Below, piece after piece: positions 14,379 to 22,329 of a DNA stretch of 35,926 nucleotides. The notes beneath the pieces are model-generated. The model did no database searches. It saw only the letters and a program-made list of their open reading frames with translations, and was not told the origin of the DNA. The stretch covers positions 1 through 35,926 of the forward strand of contig JABXJY010000001.1 in assembly GCA_013375385.1 (NCBI GenBank). Reading direction: 5' to 3'. Within the stretch, counting starts at the first letter, position 1. The number at the start of each line of letters is the position of its first letter. Origin of the DNA: Desulfobacterales bacterium. Lineage in GTDB: Bacteria; Desulfobacterota; DSM-4660; Desulfatiglandales; B25-G16. The position numbers and the translations under genes were made by a program.

Positions 14379-15716
14379 TCATTTTTGGGTCTGCCGGCCC
14401 TCTACTTTGGAGAGAATGCCCCAGGATTGAAGTATCTGTATGGCACTTCTTAACTGATTATCACTATCAATACGTTGTTGGATGGTGGATCTTTCATCTG
14501 GTGATATTTTACTCTCTTCTTCTTTCTCTAGCCCCGGGGTCTCCCCTTGAATATGGCCCTCCAAATCCTTTTCTCTTATGACAGGAGGTTTCTTTGCCGT
14601 AGGTTTTTCCTTTGGAGGTATGAAGGCAACCTTTATGTCCGGTTCAATACCACTTGCCTGTATCGACCTCCCGCTTGGAGTATAGTATAGTGCCGTTGTA
14701 AGGCGCAAACCTGAGCCATCTGAAAGGGGAAAAAGGGTCTGCACAGACCCCTTTCCAAAGGTAGTAGAACCTAAGAGGAGGGCCCTCTTGTTGTCCTGTA
14801 AGGCTCCTGCTACTATTTCTGATGCGCTGGCGCTCCCCTCATTAATCAAGACAATCAAAGGATATGTTCGGGGCTTGCCATTCTTACGGGCAATGCTTTT
14901 CTCTTCCTTGTTATCCCGGCCCTTGATAGAGACAATCAAGCCTGAATCAAGAAATTCATCGGCTACCTCTAACGCCTGAGATAGCAGCCCACCGGGGTTG
15001 TTTCTTAAATCCAGAATCAGGCCATTCAACCTCTTCTTGCTCTCCATCTCTTCTAGAGTCTTAAAAAGCTCTTGACCAGTCTTGCTTTGGAAGTTAGAAA
15101 TCCTGACGTAGCCTATATCGGAAGGAAGGAGAAATGAGCGAACACTTTTTATAGGTATCACATCCCTGGTGATCAGAAAACCAATTGGTTTTTCTACGCC
15201 TTTCCTCCTGATAGTCAGCCCGATCTTGCTGCCCTTAGGCCCCCGAATAAGTTTAACGGCCTCCATGATGGAGAAATCCTTTGTTGATGTGCTTCCTATC
15301 ATGATTATTTGGTCTCCTGCCTTTATCCCAGCCTTAAATGCAGGTGTCCCCTCAATGGGGGAGACTACGGTGAGTACATTGTCTCTGATGGTTATCTCAA
15401 CCCCTACCCCAGAAAAGCTTCCCTTTGTCTCTATCATCAATTCCTTGTATTCCTCCTGACTCATAAAAAAGGAGTGAGGATCCAAGGTTCTGACCATCCC
15501 CTTTATGGCTCCGTATATAAGCTCTTTTGGGTCTGTGCCTTCGACATAGTTTTTTTCAATCTTATGTAGAACTTCTCCAAGCACCTCAATGTTCCTGTAT
15601 ACCTCTTTTGTGCCGGCCAAAACATCTTGATAACCATCGCTGACAAGAAGTGAAAATAGCAGGCAGATGAAAATAAGTGCCTGATAAATAAAATGATTGT
15701 GTTTCGCCTTTACCAT
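14379..15716 (-). CDS. ctp: C-terminal processing peptidase (S41 family)
   Basis: Periplasmic Ser-Lys protease of the CtpA/Prc family, 445 residues. The N-terminal signal/anchor (~10-27) is followed by an N-terminal helical region, a PDZ domain (~100-180, with GVGVEI and AGIKAGDQI) and the S41 core. The catalytic Ser is in GSASASE (294-300, probably Ser297) with Lys322 in FGKGSVQ; the substrate-binding strand GLILDLRNNPGG is intact. A Lys/Pro/Glu-rich tail follows the domain. CtpA-type proteases in other bacteria trim or degrade peptidoglycan endopeptidases, lipoproteins and division factors. Here it lies between envC and yibQ, a common arrangement in Gram-negatives, suggesting control of cell-wall hydrolysis. 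A 169-nt gap with a large palindrome separates it from envC. Confidence 0.95.
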   Translation of the reverse strand: MVKAKHNHFIYQALIFICLLFSLLVSDGYQDVLAGTKEVYRNIEVLGEVLHKIEKNYVEGTDPKELIYGAIKGMVRTLDPHSFFMSQEEYKELMIETKGSFSGVGVEITIRDNVLTVVSPIEGTPAFKAGIKAGDQIIMIGSTSTKDFSIMEAVKLIRGPKGSKIGLTIRRKGVEKPIGFLITRDVIPIKSVRSFLLPSDIGYVRISNFQSKTGQELFKTLEEMESKKRLNGLILDLRNNPGGLLSQALEVADEFLDSGLIVSIKGRDNKEEKSIARKNGKPRTYPLIVLINEGSASASEIVAGALQDNKRALLLGSTTFGKGSVQTLFPLSDGSGLRLTTALYYTPSGRSIQASGIEPDIKVAFIPPKEKPTAKKPPVIREKDLEGHIQGETPGLEKEEESKISPDERSTIQQRIDSDNQLRSAIQILQSWGILSKVEGRQTQK

Positions 15717-15796
15717 CCCTTTTCTCCCTTTCTTGCTAAGATGTTAGCTTTTCGGTGTAACCGTTCAGCCTCTAATGATACCTTGGTGTCTGCCTG

Positions 15797-15844
15797 CCCT
15801 GTTAAATGCCGCCTCTGGCGGCCCCCTGTGGGGATTTAACAGGG
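15797..15844. repeat. 48-nt palindromic element forming a three-way junction (envC-ctp spacer)
   Basis: CCCTGTTAAAT (15797-15807) pairs perfectly with ATTTAACAGGG (15834-15844). Enclosed are two smaller perfect hairpins, GCCGCC/GGCGGC (15808-15813, 15817-15822) and CCCC/GGGG (15823-15826, 15830-15833), each with a 3-nt loop. Every base except the two loops is paired. There is no T-run on the minus strand, so it is not a standard terminator. The design suggests a dispersed REP/MITE-like element or an RNA-processing/stabilising structure between the two genes. Confidence 0.7.
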
Positions 15845-15885
15845 TGAATGTCAAAACCCTACGAACCCTATAAACTCAACAAACA

Positions 15886-17055
15886 CTAGTCTATTTTAAG
15901 CCATGTTTCGGGGTCAAGATGATTTCCTCCTCTTCTTATTTCAAAATATATTCCTGGTCCCACGTGCCAACCAAGATCTCCTACCAGACCCACTACTTCT
16001 CCACCTGAAACCATCTCTCCTTTTTCCTTTACTCTCTCCTCAAGGTGGGCAAGGATAGTAAAATAATGGGATCCATGGCTAATAACCATTAACTGCCCAT
16101 ATCCTTTAAACCATCCAGAATAATCGATCCTGCCAGGAAAAACCGATCTAATCTCCTGCCCTGGAGAACCTTTAATATATATTCCTTTTCTATGCATAAA
16201 TGGGTTGGACCCAAATTGCTTGATATCTCTTAGTATTTTTCCCTTGAGAGGAGGCGGTAATTTGCCTTTCATTTCAGCAAACCCTTTTGTTAAAAGCCTT
16301 TCCCTTTCCTCCGTCTCTAAATGTACCATGGTCTGATTAAGGGCTTGGGCGGCCTCTTTCAGTTCCTGAACCGCTTTTGCATAAAACTCCTTCTCTTTAT
16401 GTACCTTCATCAACAAAAAAACCTTTTTTTCAATATATTTCTCAAGCAGGGCCATCCTTCTATCTTCGGCTTTTTTTAACACCTCAATGGTAGCCATATT
16501 TTCCTTGAGCACCTCGAGCTCATTCTCAACTTGACTCCTCTGTCTGCCCAGCATATTCAGAATCTGTCTGTCCTGATCAACAATAGCCTTCATATACTTT
16601 ATTGTCTTCTGAAATTCTTGTAGGGATGCAGGGGTGGCAAGAAGCCCTACGTATCCGGGCCCCCCAGACTTATAAAATGCTACTAACCGCTCTTTTAAAC
16701 ACTCCTCGACAGCATGGGAAGATCGGTTTAGTTGCTGAATCCTTCTCTGCCCACCCTGGATCTCCCTGGAAACCTTTCTTATCTGGCTTGATAACCCCCT
16801 CAGTGACTTCCTGTTTGCGGCAACTTCTTTTTCTAACCTTTCTATCTCCTCCAGGATATCCTTCTCCTTAATATCAACGCTTAGCAGTTCTCCTTGCTGT
16901 TCTAGAAGCTCCTTTTCTATCTGCTGAATCTGAGAGCGAGTAATTTCCACAGGAGCTCTCTCTTCTGCTTCTGAGAAATCTATAAAGAAAAGAGCAAGAA
17001 AAACAGTATACAGTATTGAAAGGAATGATAGAAAACCTTTGATTTTCGGGTTCAT
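15886..17055 (-). CDS. envC: EnvC-like murein hydrolase activator
   Basis: 389 residues: a signal segment (~5-30), a long coiled coil (~38-115 and ~150-250), then a C-terminal LytM/M23 domain (~290-389). The LytM fold is clear (GYGQLMVISHGSHYFTILAH and IYFEIRRGGNHLDPETWL), but the zinc ligands of active endopeptidases (HxxxD and HxH) are not present: the expected positions read HRKGIYIKG, ILAHL and GPGIYFE. This is the state of E. coli EnvC, which does not cut but activates AmiA/AmiB amidases under FtsEX control. The gene overlaps ftsX by 4 nt, which matches EnvC docking onto the FtsX periplasmic loop. A secreted role at the septum is therefore well supported; no amidase gene is in view. Confidence 0.93.
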   Translation of the reverse strand: MNPKIKGFLSFLSILYTVFLALFFIDFSEAEERAPVEITRSQIQQIEKELLEQQGELLSVDIKEKDILEEIERLEKEVAANRKSLRGLSSQIRKVSREIQGGQRRIQQLNRSSHAVEECLKERLVAFYKSGGPGYVGLLATPASLQEFQKTIKYMKAIVDQDRQILNMLGRQRSQVENELEVLKENMATIEVLKKAEDRRMALLEKYIEKKVFLLMKVHKEKEFYAKAVQELKEAAQALNQTMVHLETEERERLLTKGFAEMKGKLPPPLKGKILRDIKQFGSNPFMHRKGIYIKGSPGQEIRSVFPGRIDYSGWFKGYGQLMVISHGSHYFTILAHLEERVKEKGEMVSGGEVVGLVGDLGWHVGPGIYFEIRRGGNHLDPETWLKID

Positions 17056-17945
17056 ATTCTAAAAAAGCGACCCAAGGATACAGTGCTTCCAATAAAACCA
17101 ATAATAATACTCATAAGCAACAAAAAAAGGGTGAATTGAGGCGAGAGGAAGATGATATCAAGGGAGGCAAATCCAAATCTAAGGTCTACTCTGGTTATGG
17201 CTGTTATATAGACCAGAAAGAGAATGATGAGGGCGATTGAGCCACCAAGAAACCCTTGGATTGACCCCTCAATCAGAAAAGGTATCTTTACAAAGCGATT
17301 AGTTGCGCCTACCAGCTTGAGTATCTCAATCTCATCCTTCCTGGAATAGATAGTCAATTTTATTGTATTGGTGATCACAAAAAGAGCTGCCAAAAAAAGC
17401 AATCCCCCAAAAACAATGCCAATTAACTTTATTACCTCCATTATGGCCTGAATTCTTTCTATCCATTCCTCGCTGTAGTGTACCTCATCAACACTCTCAA
17501 TTCTCTCCAGTTTTCTTTTCATTTGATAAGGAAGAGGGTCCCCAGCTTTATCTCTCGAGAGAATAATCTCAAGGGAGGCAGGGAGCGGATTCTCCTCCAA
17601 GCCATCAAGTAGTCCTGCTTTGTCTCCCAACTGCCTCCTAAGAGTTTCCATGGCATCATCCTTGGAAATAAACCTTTTGATAGTCACCCCAGGAAAATGA
17701 AGCAATTCTTTTTCTATGCTTTCAAGCACAATCTTTTCTGGCGTCCCTTTGAAGTAAATAGACATGGTCAGCGGTCTTCCCCACTCCACTGTCCAATGAT
17801 TGAGATTTACGAAGACAAGAACAAAAGTATCAAAAATAAGGAACGCTATGGCCATTGTGCCCACACCTACCAGATGAACTAATCGGTTATCGAGAATATT
17901 TGCCAGAGCCTGCCTGACAAAATAACGAAACAGGCTAATCTTCAT
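17052..17945 (-). CDS. ftsX: Cell division ABC transporter permease FtsX
   Basis: 297 residues of the FtsX/MacB permease fold: one membrane segment near the N terminus (~25-47), a ~120-residue periplasmic domain, and three more segments at ~173-195, 222-245 and 265-285. The first loop carries the FtsX PORTA-like sequence, with KDDAMETLRRQLGD and ENPLPASLEI as recognisable pieces. FtsX relays FtsE ATP hydrolysis across the membrane to EnvC-type hydrolase activators at the division site. It starts immediately after the ftsE stop and overlaps envC at its 3' end by 4 nt, so FtsE, FtsX and EnvC are translationally coupled. Confidence 0.95.
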   Translation of the reverse strand: MKISLFRYFVRQALANILDNRLVHLVGVGTMAIAFLIFDTFVLVFVNLNHWTVEWGRPLTMSIYFKGTPEKIVLESIEKELLHFPGVTIKRFISKDDAMETLRRQLGDKAGLLDGLEENPLPASLEIILSRDKAGDPLPYQMKRKLERIESVDEVHYSEEWIERIQAIMEVIKLIGIVFGGLLFLAALFVITNTIKLTIYSRKDEIEILKLVGATNRFVKIPFLIEGSIQGFLGGSIALIILFLVYITAITRVDLRFGFASLDIIFLSPQFTLFLLLMSIIIGFIGSTVSLGRFFRI

Positions 17946-18596
17946 CTATACTATCCTGCCTTTGCTGAGGGTGACTATTCTTCTCCTTGTATCCTTTAGC
18001 AGCTCTTGGCTATGGGTTGCCACGATTACTGTTGTACCCCTGATATGTATCTCTTTTAAAAGGGCCATTATCTCCATGGTTAGATCAGGGTCAAGGTTTC
18101 CTGTAGGCTCGTCGGCCAAGAGAATTAAAGGATTATTGATTATTGCCCGGGCAATAGCAACTCTCTGCTGTTCACCACCTGAAAGCTGAGGAGGGTAATA
18201 ACCTTCCTTGTTTGCCAAACCCAGATACCTGAGTGTTTGGTGAACCTTTTTGCGTATCAGAGATAGCGGAAAACCCACTATTTCCAGAGCCAAGGCTACA
18301 TTCTCAAACACATTGCGCCTTGGAAGCAACTTGAAATCCTGAAAGACCACTCCTATTCTTCGACGTAAAAGTGCAAGCTCCCTATCATTGATCCTATTAA
18401 GATTCCTTCCATTGACCAATGCATGCCCGCTGCTTGGTTTCTCTGCGCAGAAAATTATCTTTAACAGTGTAGTTTTCCCTGCACCACTAGATCCTGTTAT
18501 GAAAACAAAGTCCCCCTTGTTTACTGTCAAGCTTACGTCTATGAGTGCCGGGTTTTTTGACCCAAAGCTTTTATAAACATTGAAGAGCTGGATCAT
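17946..18596 (-). CDS. ftsE: Cell division ATP-binding protein FtsE
   Basis: ABC ATPase, 216 residues, the usual FtsE length. It contains Walker A GSSGAGKTT (35-43), Q-loop VVFQDFKLLP, signature LSGGEQQRVAIARA, Walker B LILLADEPTGNLD and switch His in VATHSQE. It works with FtsX as an inner-membrane complex that controls peptidoglycan hydrolysis during division. GGTGG precedes the ATG by ~6 nt. Upstream, a 133-nt spacer to rny holds a 7-bp hairpin (TCTGAAA/TTTCAGA, 18618-18637) without a T-run, of unclear meaning; no clear promoter is seen, so it may be transcribed from rny. Confidence 0.96.
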   Translation of the reverse strand: MIQLFNVYKSFGSKNPALIDVSLTVNKGDFVFITGSSGAGKTTLLKIIFCAEKPSSGHALVNGRNLNRINDRELALLRRRIGVVFQDFKLLPRRNVFENVALALEIVGFPLSLIRKKVHQTLRYLGLANKEGYYPPQLSGGEQQRVAIARAIINNPLILLADEPTGNLDPDLTMEIMALLKEIHIRGTTVIVATHSQELLKDTRRRIVTLSKGRIV

Positions 18597-18729
18597 TCGC
18601 CCACCACCTTTTTGGAGTCTGAAAAATGAGTTTCAGAAACATTAGGTTGGTCAACCGCTTTTAACCTATAAGAACACCGGCAGGATGTTTACGGGGTTAG
18701 CAGTTTAGTGTTTGTCTCAAAAGCTTATT

Positions 18730-20292
18730 TCACTTGGCATATTCAATGGCCCTGGTTTCTCTTATTACTGTTACCTTAATCTGTCCGGGATAGGTAAGAT
18801 CTTTTTCTATCTTTTTTGCCACCTCACTGCATATCATTGTTGACTCAAAATCATCTACCTTATCGCTCTCCACTATTATCCTCAGCTCTCTCCCTGCCTG
18901 GATTGCATAGGACTTAGTTACGCCTTTAAAAGACATGGCTATCTTTTCCATATCTTCCAAGCGCTTCACATACGACTCAAACATCTCCCTCCTTGCACCA
19001 GGCCTCGCACCGGATAGGGTGTCAGCTGCCTGAAGAAGCACATCCATAACGGAGTTAGCCTGGACATCTTCATGGTGAGCGGCTATGGCATGAACCACCT
19101 GATCAGATTCGCCATATTTCTTTGCTAGGTCTGCACCTATCATCGCATGTGCCCCTTCAACCTCATGGTCTACTGCTTTACCGATATCATGGAGAAGTCC
19201 GATTCTTTTGGCCTCTTTCTCATCTAACCTTAACTCCGCTGCCATTATGCCACATAAGAAGGCAACTTCAACAGAGTGTTGCAGAACATTTTGAGCATAA
19301 CTCGATCTATATTTTAACCGACCAACTAATTTAATCAATTCTGGATGGATACCATGAAGACCGATATCAAAAGTTGCCTGTTCCCCAGCCTCTTTAATGT
19401 CTGTCTCCACCTCTCTGCTCACTCTTTCTACGACCTCCTCAATCCTGGCCGGGTGAATCCTGCCGTCCTCAATTAATCTCTCTAAGGCCACCTTGGCCAC
19501 CTCTCTCCGCGTCGGATTAAAACCTGACAGCACCACAGCCTCCGGTGTATCATCAATTATCAGATCAATTCCAGTGGCCGCCTCCAGGGCCCGTATATTT
19601 CTGCCCTCTCTTCCAATAATCCTCCCTTTCATCTCATCATTTGGCAGATTAACCACAGATACGCTCTCTTCAGCCACATAATCACTGGCATATCTCTTAA
19701 TGGCTAGGGCCAAAACCTCTTGTGCCTTTCTGTTTGAGATCTCTCTTGTCTCAGCCTCTATTTTCTTTATGAGTTTGGAGGCCTCATGACGTGCCTCTGA
19801 TTCCATAGAAGAGATGAGCATCTCTTTAGCCTCTGCCGCTGAGATCCCGGCTATTCTCTCTAGTTTCCGCCTCTCTTCTTCAATAAGGCTATTGAATTCC
19901 CCTTCCTTCTTCTTTAGATCATTCTCCCGATTCTCTAAAATCACTTCTTTTCGAGCAGCTAGTGATACTCTTTGCTCGAGTTGCTCCATCTTCTTATCTA
20001 AGGTCTCCTCTTTTTGGAACAACCTTCTTTCTTGGCCCTGAAGCTCCTTTCGTCTTGATCTCGTCTCCTCCTCAAAATCGAGTTTCATTTGATAGAGCTT
20101 TTCTTTGGCCTGTAGCTGGGCCTCCTTCTTGATTGTTTCTGCCTGCTTGCTGGCTTCAAGGATAACCTTCCTCGAATACTCCTCTGCGGAATCAAGCTTG
20201 CTATCTGCCATTTTTTTGCGGACGACGATACCAATCACCGCTCCTGCTATGATTCCTGTCAGTGCAACAATAACTAACTGAGTGACCAACAT
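18730..20292 (-). CDS. rny: Ribonuclease Y
   Basis: Membrane-anchored endoribonuclease that starts mRNA decay; 520 residues, the normal length. One N-terminal membrane segment (~4-25) is followed by a long coiled coil (~30-190), a KH RNA-binding domain (~210-275) with the loop IIGREGRN, and an HD domain with the metal ligands His-Asp at 368-369 (LLHDIGKA) and further histidines in AIAAHHEDV. GGTGGTG lies about 10 nt before the ATG. The gene follows 6S RNA and zapA, a neighbourhood common in deltaproteobacteria. The 282 nt between its start and the 6S gene (20293-20574) show no gene or convincing promoter. Confidence 0.97.
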   Translation of the reverse strand: MLVTQLVIVALTGIIAGAVIGIVVRKKMADSKLDSAEEYSRKVILEASKQAETIKKEAQLQAKEKLYQMKLDFEEETRSRRKELQGQERRLFQKEETLDKKMEQLEQRVSLAARKEVILENRENDLKKKEGEFNSLIEEERRKLERIAGISAAEAKEMLISSMESEARHEASKLIKKIEAETREISNRKAQEVLALAIKRYASDYVAEESVSVVNLPNDEMKGRIIGREGRNIRALEAATGIDLIIDDTPEAVVLSGFNPTRREVAKVALERLIEDGRIHPARIEEVVERVSREVETDIKEAGEQATFDIGLHGIHPELIKLVGRLKYRSSYAQNVLQHSVEVAFLCGIMAAELRLDEKEAKRIGLLHDIGKAVDHEVEGAHAMIGADLAKKYGESDQVVHAIAAHHEDVQANSVMDVLLQAADTLSGARPGARREMFESYVKRLEDMEKIAMSFKGVTKSYAIQAGRELRIIVESDKVDDFESTMICSEVAKKIEKDLTYPGQIKVTVIRETRAIEYAK

Positions 20293-20574
20293 ATTGTCAT
20301 CACCACCTTTTGTTTTTTAGGATTTTTCTTAAGGAAAAGAGAGGGCTGATAGAGGCTTAGCGAAATGATGGGTAATCGATGCTCAATAGACAATAAATGG
20401 TAGCTTCAAAGGATTTGAAAACTGCGACCCTGTTAACCTTCATACGAGTTATTTCTTGTAAGAGTTATTCACGCTTGCGCTATTTCTACCAAAGATAGAG
20501 ATATCTTCTCCTGCTTTATTATTAAGTCAGATGGCAATCTATTCCTCAGCCTTAGGCTATCAGTCCTCTCTTTA

Positions 20575-20757
20575 TTTTCCCCCGCTCCAATGCCGTGTCA
20601 GCAGTTCTTTTTTGATCTACTGTTGTTTAGGTGGGCGTTCCATTACCCCATTAGGCCTTCTTTCAATATCTAAGAAACACACGAGAGTAAAAGGGAACTC
20701 CCTTTTTCATTCGTTTTGACCCAAAACCTTCCACCAATCACGAACATACCAGGGGAA
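20575..20757 (-). ncRNA. ssrS: 6S RNA (regulator of sigma-70 RNA polymerase)
   Basis: The ~183-nt minus-strand segment just downstream of zapA folds as 6S RNA. The 5' part CCCCTGGTATGTTCGTG pairs with the 3' part CACGGCATTGGAGCGGGG to form the closing stem. Next GGTGG pairs with CCACC. A purine-rich, mostly unpaired central bulge (AAAACGAATGAAAAAGGG) and a terminal stem-loop with CTCGTGTGTTTCTTAG follow, features I know from deltaproteobacterial 6S RNAs. 6S mimics an open promoter and binds the sigma-70 holoenzyme in stationary phase. Position after zapA is the classic 6S location. Ends are approximate to ~10 nt; it is probably processed from the zapB-zapA transcript. Confidence 0.82.
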
Positions 20758-20761
20758 TGAT

Positions 20762-21052
20762 TTAGCTTAACACCCTATTCAGACTTTGAATTAACCTCTG
20801 AGACCTGTTATTGATTTCGGTCAATAGATCCTCCTTTTCTTTAATGACCTGAAAATAATCGCCTGCAATATCAAGAGCAGCTATGATAGCTGTCGTATCA
20901 TCAAATAATCCCTTTTTCGTATCGTCTATCTCTTTCAGCTTTTTGTCCACATACGCTGCCACCTTCAGCATCTGTTTCCTGTCGTCAGGCCCTCTTATAG
21001 CATATTCCCTATCCCTTATTTTGATTTTAACCTTCTCGCCCATAGGATCCAT
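20762..21052 (-). CDS. zapA: Cell division protein ZapA
   Basis: 96 residues; binds FtsZ and bundles protofilaments at the Z ring in the cytoplasm. An N-terminal beta region with VKIKIRDREYAIRG matches the ZapA head, and a C-terminal helix (~60-95, KEKEDLLTEINNRSQRLIQS) forms the tetramer coiled coil. Two starts are possible (Met1 or Met4); neither has a strong ribosome site, and MGEKVKIKI from Met4 would fit family lengths equally. It lies 9 nt downstream of the zapB-like gene and directly upstream of 6S RNA. Confidence 0.92.
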   Translation of the reverse strand: MDPMGEKVKIKIRDREYAIRGPDDRKQMLKVAAYVDKKLKEIDDTKKGLFDDTTAIIAALDIAGDYFQVIKEKEDLLTEINNRSQRLIQSLNRVLS

Positions 21053-21061
21053 CTCTTGAGG

Positions 21062-21295
21062 TCATGGATTGAACTCTTCTATCTTTTCCAAAAGAGCCGC
21101 TATTTTTTTTTGAACCAAATCTCTGTCAGCCTTTAACATCTCTATCTCGCCAGCAAGTGAGTCGATCTTTTCCTCTTGGCCTTGAATCTTCTTCTCTAAG
21201 TTAATCTTCTCCTCTTTAAGAGAACTCGCCAGCGAGATAAGGGATTCAATCTTCTGTTCTAATAAACCAAATTGCTCTAATTCTTCCAATCCCAT
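21062..21295 (-). CDS. zapB: ZapB-like coiled-coil cell division protein
   Basis: 77 residues that are almost wholly coiled coil with Leu/Ile heptads (LEQKIESLISLASSLKEEK onwards), the make-up of ZapB, which stabilises the Z ring with ZapA. Assignment rests on composition, size and adjacency to zapA, not on a sharp signature. The ATG at 21295 was preferred to a TTG at 21307 because the promoter at 21323-21350 would leave only ~9 nt ahead of the TTG. First gene of a short transcript zapB-zapA-6S. Confidence 0.75.
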   Translation of the reverse strand: MGLEELEQFGLLEQKIESLISLASSLKEEKINLEKKIQGQEEKIDSLAGEIEMLKADRDLVQKKIAALLEKIEEFNP

Positions 21296-21322
21296 ATGGA
21301 TCTTCAATATTCTGATAGGGTT

Positions 21323-21350
21323 AGTATATCTTTTCTGTAAAGAAAGTCAA
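21323..21350 (-). promoter_or_regulatory. Sigma-70 promoter of zapB-zapA-6S RNA
   Basis: On the minus strand TTGACT (21345-21350), a 16-bp spacer and TATACT (21323-21328). The predicted start near 21316 leaves ~20 nt before the zapB ATG. It separates the zap/6S transcript from the upstream V-ATPase operon. Confidence 0.75.
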
Positions 21351-21418
21351 GTGATAATGAAATGAAATAAGGCAGGCGTTCAAAACGAGAGGTTAACGTA
21401 GACAGGGCAGGCTTCTTA

Positions 21419-21577
21419 TCAAATAACTCTAAGAAGTCGCAAAATGAAGAAAAGGACCCCAACAACCAAACCAAAGAGGGAACATATCTGGGCGATCAAA
21501 AACAGGTAAAATAATTTCGTCTTGGTATCACTTTCATGAGCCCTTTTTCGTTTGCTTATCTCAGGTTTAATAGTCAT
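21419..21577 (-). CDS. Small single-span membrane protein (52 aa)
   Basis: An ATG frame of 52 codons starting at 21577 with AAGG ~9 nt upstream. Residues 1-22 are hydrophilic and basic (MTIKPEISKRKRAHESDTKT); residues 23-46 form one strong membrane helix (YLFLIAQICSLFGLVVGVLF) ending in Arg-rich RLLRVI. The charge pattern suggests the N terminus stays in the cytoplasm. It lies 107 nt downstream of V-ATPase subunit D on the same strand, so it may be an accessory of the ATPase operon or an independent small protein. No known family recognised. Confidence 0.6.
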   Translation of the reverse strand: MTIKPEISKRKRAHESDTKTKLFYLFLIAQICSLFGLVVGVLFFILRLLRVI

Positions 21578-21684
21578 GCTACACTACCTTATCCGCGTTC
21601 TGATCAGGTGGAAAGGGATTGAATATGAATGGTAAAGGAAATCGAAATGATAGGGGAAGGTCAGCAAATCCTTTATAGGATACC

Positions 21685-22326
21685 TTATTTTCTTGCTTCA
21701 AGAGAGGCCTTGATCTTCTTTAAGCGCAGGAAGCTTTCTCGTTCTATCTCTTCCATCCTCATTTCTATATGCTTAATCGTTGCCTTGAGCCTGGGGATAA
21801 CAATGTATTCCAAGGCATTAACCCTTCTCTTTGTCTTTTCTACCTCTTGGGCAATCCTCCTGACAGACTCTTCCACCTCCGCCAGTCTCACAATTACTAA
21901 AAGGGACTCCTCAAAATTCTTGGCGGCATCATCAAGTTTCGCATTTGTACTTAAAAGGCCATACCCTCTCTCGTTTATCCGCCGAACCAGATCGTCGATT
22001 TTCATAACAGGAACTGAGACACCCATTATGTTTTTAGTCGTAAAATCCAGGCCTATATCTCGTAATGTTATCGCACTTATCTGTTCTATGTCCCGAGATC
22101 CCAACAAGACGTGAGCCATCAAAAGATTGTAAAAGGCAATCTTCAGGTTTTCCTCTACCTTCTTTCTTGCTTCTCTATATTCCTTGATCACTACCATGAA
22201 CTCGGAAATCAATGCGTCTCTCTTTTCCTTTAGGAGTTTGTGTCCCTTGTCAGCGAGCTTCACCCTTCTTTTGAGCTTCAACAGTTCCATCCTCGTGGGC
22301 TTAACATTTTGTAGAATCTCTGCCAT
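21685..22326 (-). CDS. atpD: V/A-type ATPase subunit D (central rotor shaft)
   Basis: 213 residues, two long antiparallel helices with a short globular middle, as expected for the central stalk that turns inside A3B3. The N-terminal PTRMELLKLKRRVKLADKGH and C-terminal TKRRVNALEYIVIPRLKATI are family hallmarks (E. hirae NtpD). Begins 3 nt after the subunit B stop and is the last ATPase gene of the operon. Confidence 0.96.
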   Translation of the reverse strand: MAEILQNVKPTRMELLKLKRRVKLADKGHKLLKEKRDALISEFMVVIKEYREARKKVEENLKIAFYNLLMAHVLLGSRDIEQISAITLRDIGLDFTTKNIMGVSVPVMKIDDLVRRINERGYGLLSTNAKLDDAAKNFEESLLVIVRLAEVEESVRRIAQEVEKTKRRVNALEYIVIPRLKATIKHIEMRMEEIERESFLRLKKIKASLEARK

Positions 22327-22329
22327 GCA

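Noticed and set aside
18618..18637. 7-bp hairpin between rny and ftsE as a terminator
   Set aside because: No T-run follows on the minus strand, so it does not fit a rho-independent terminator.
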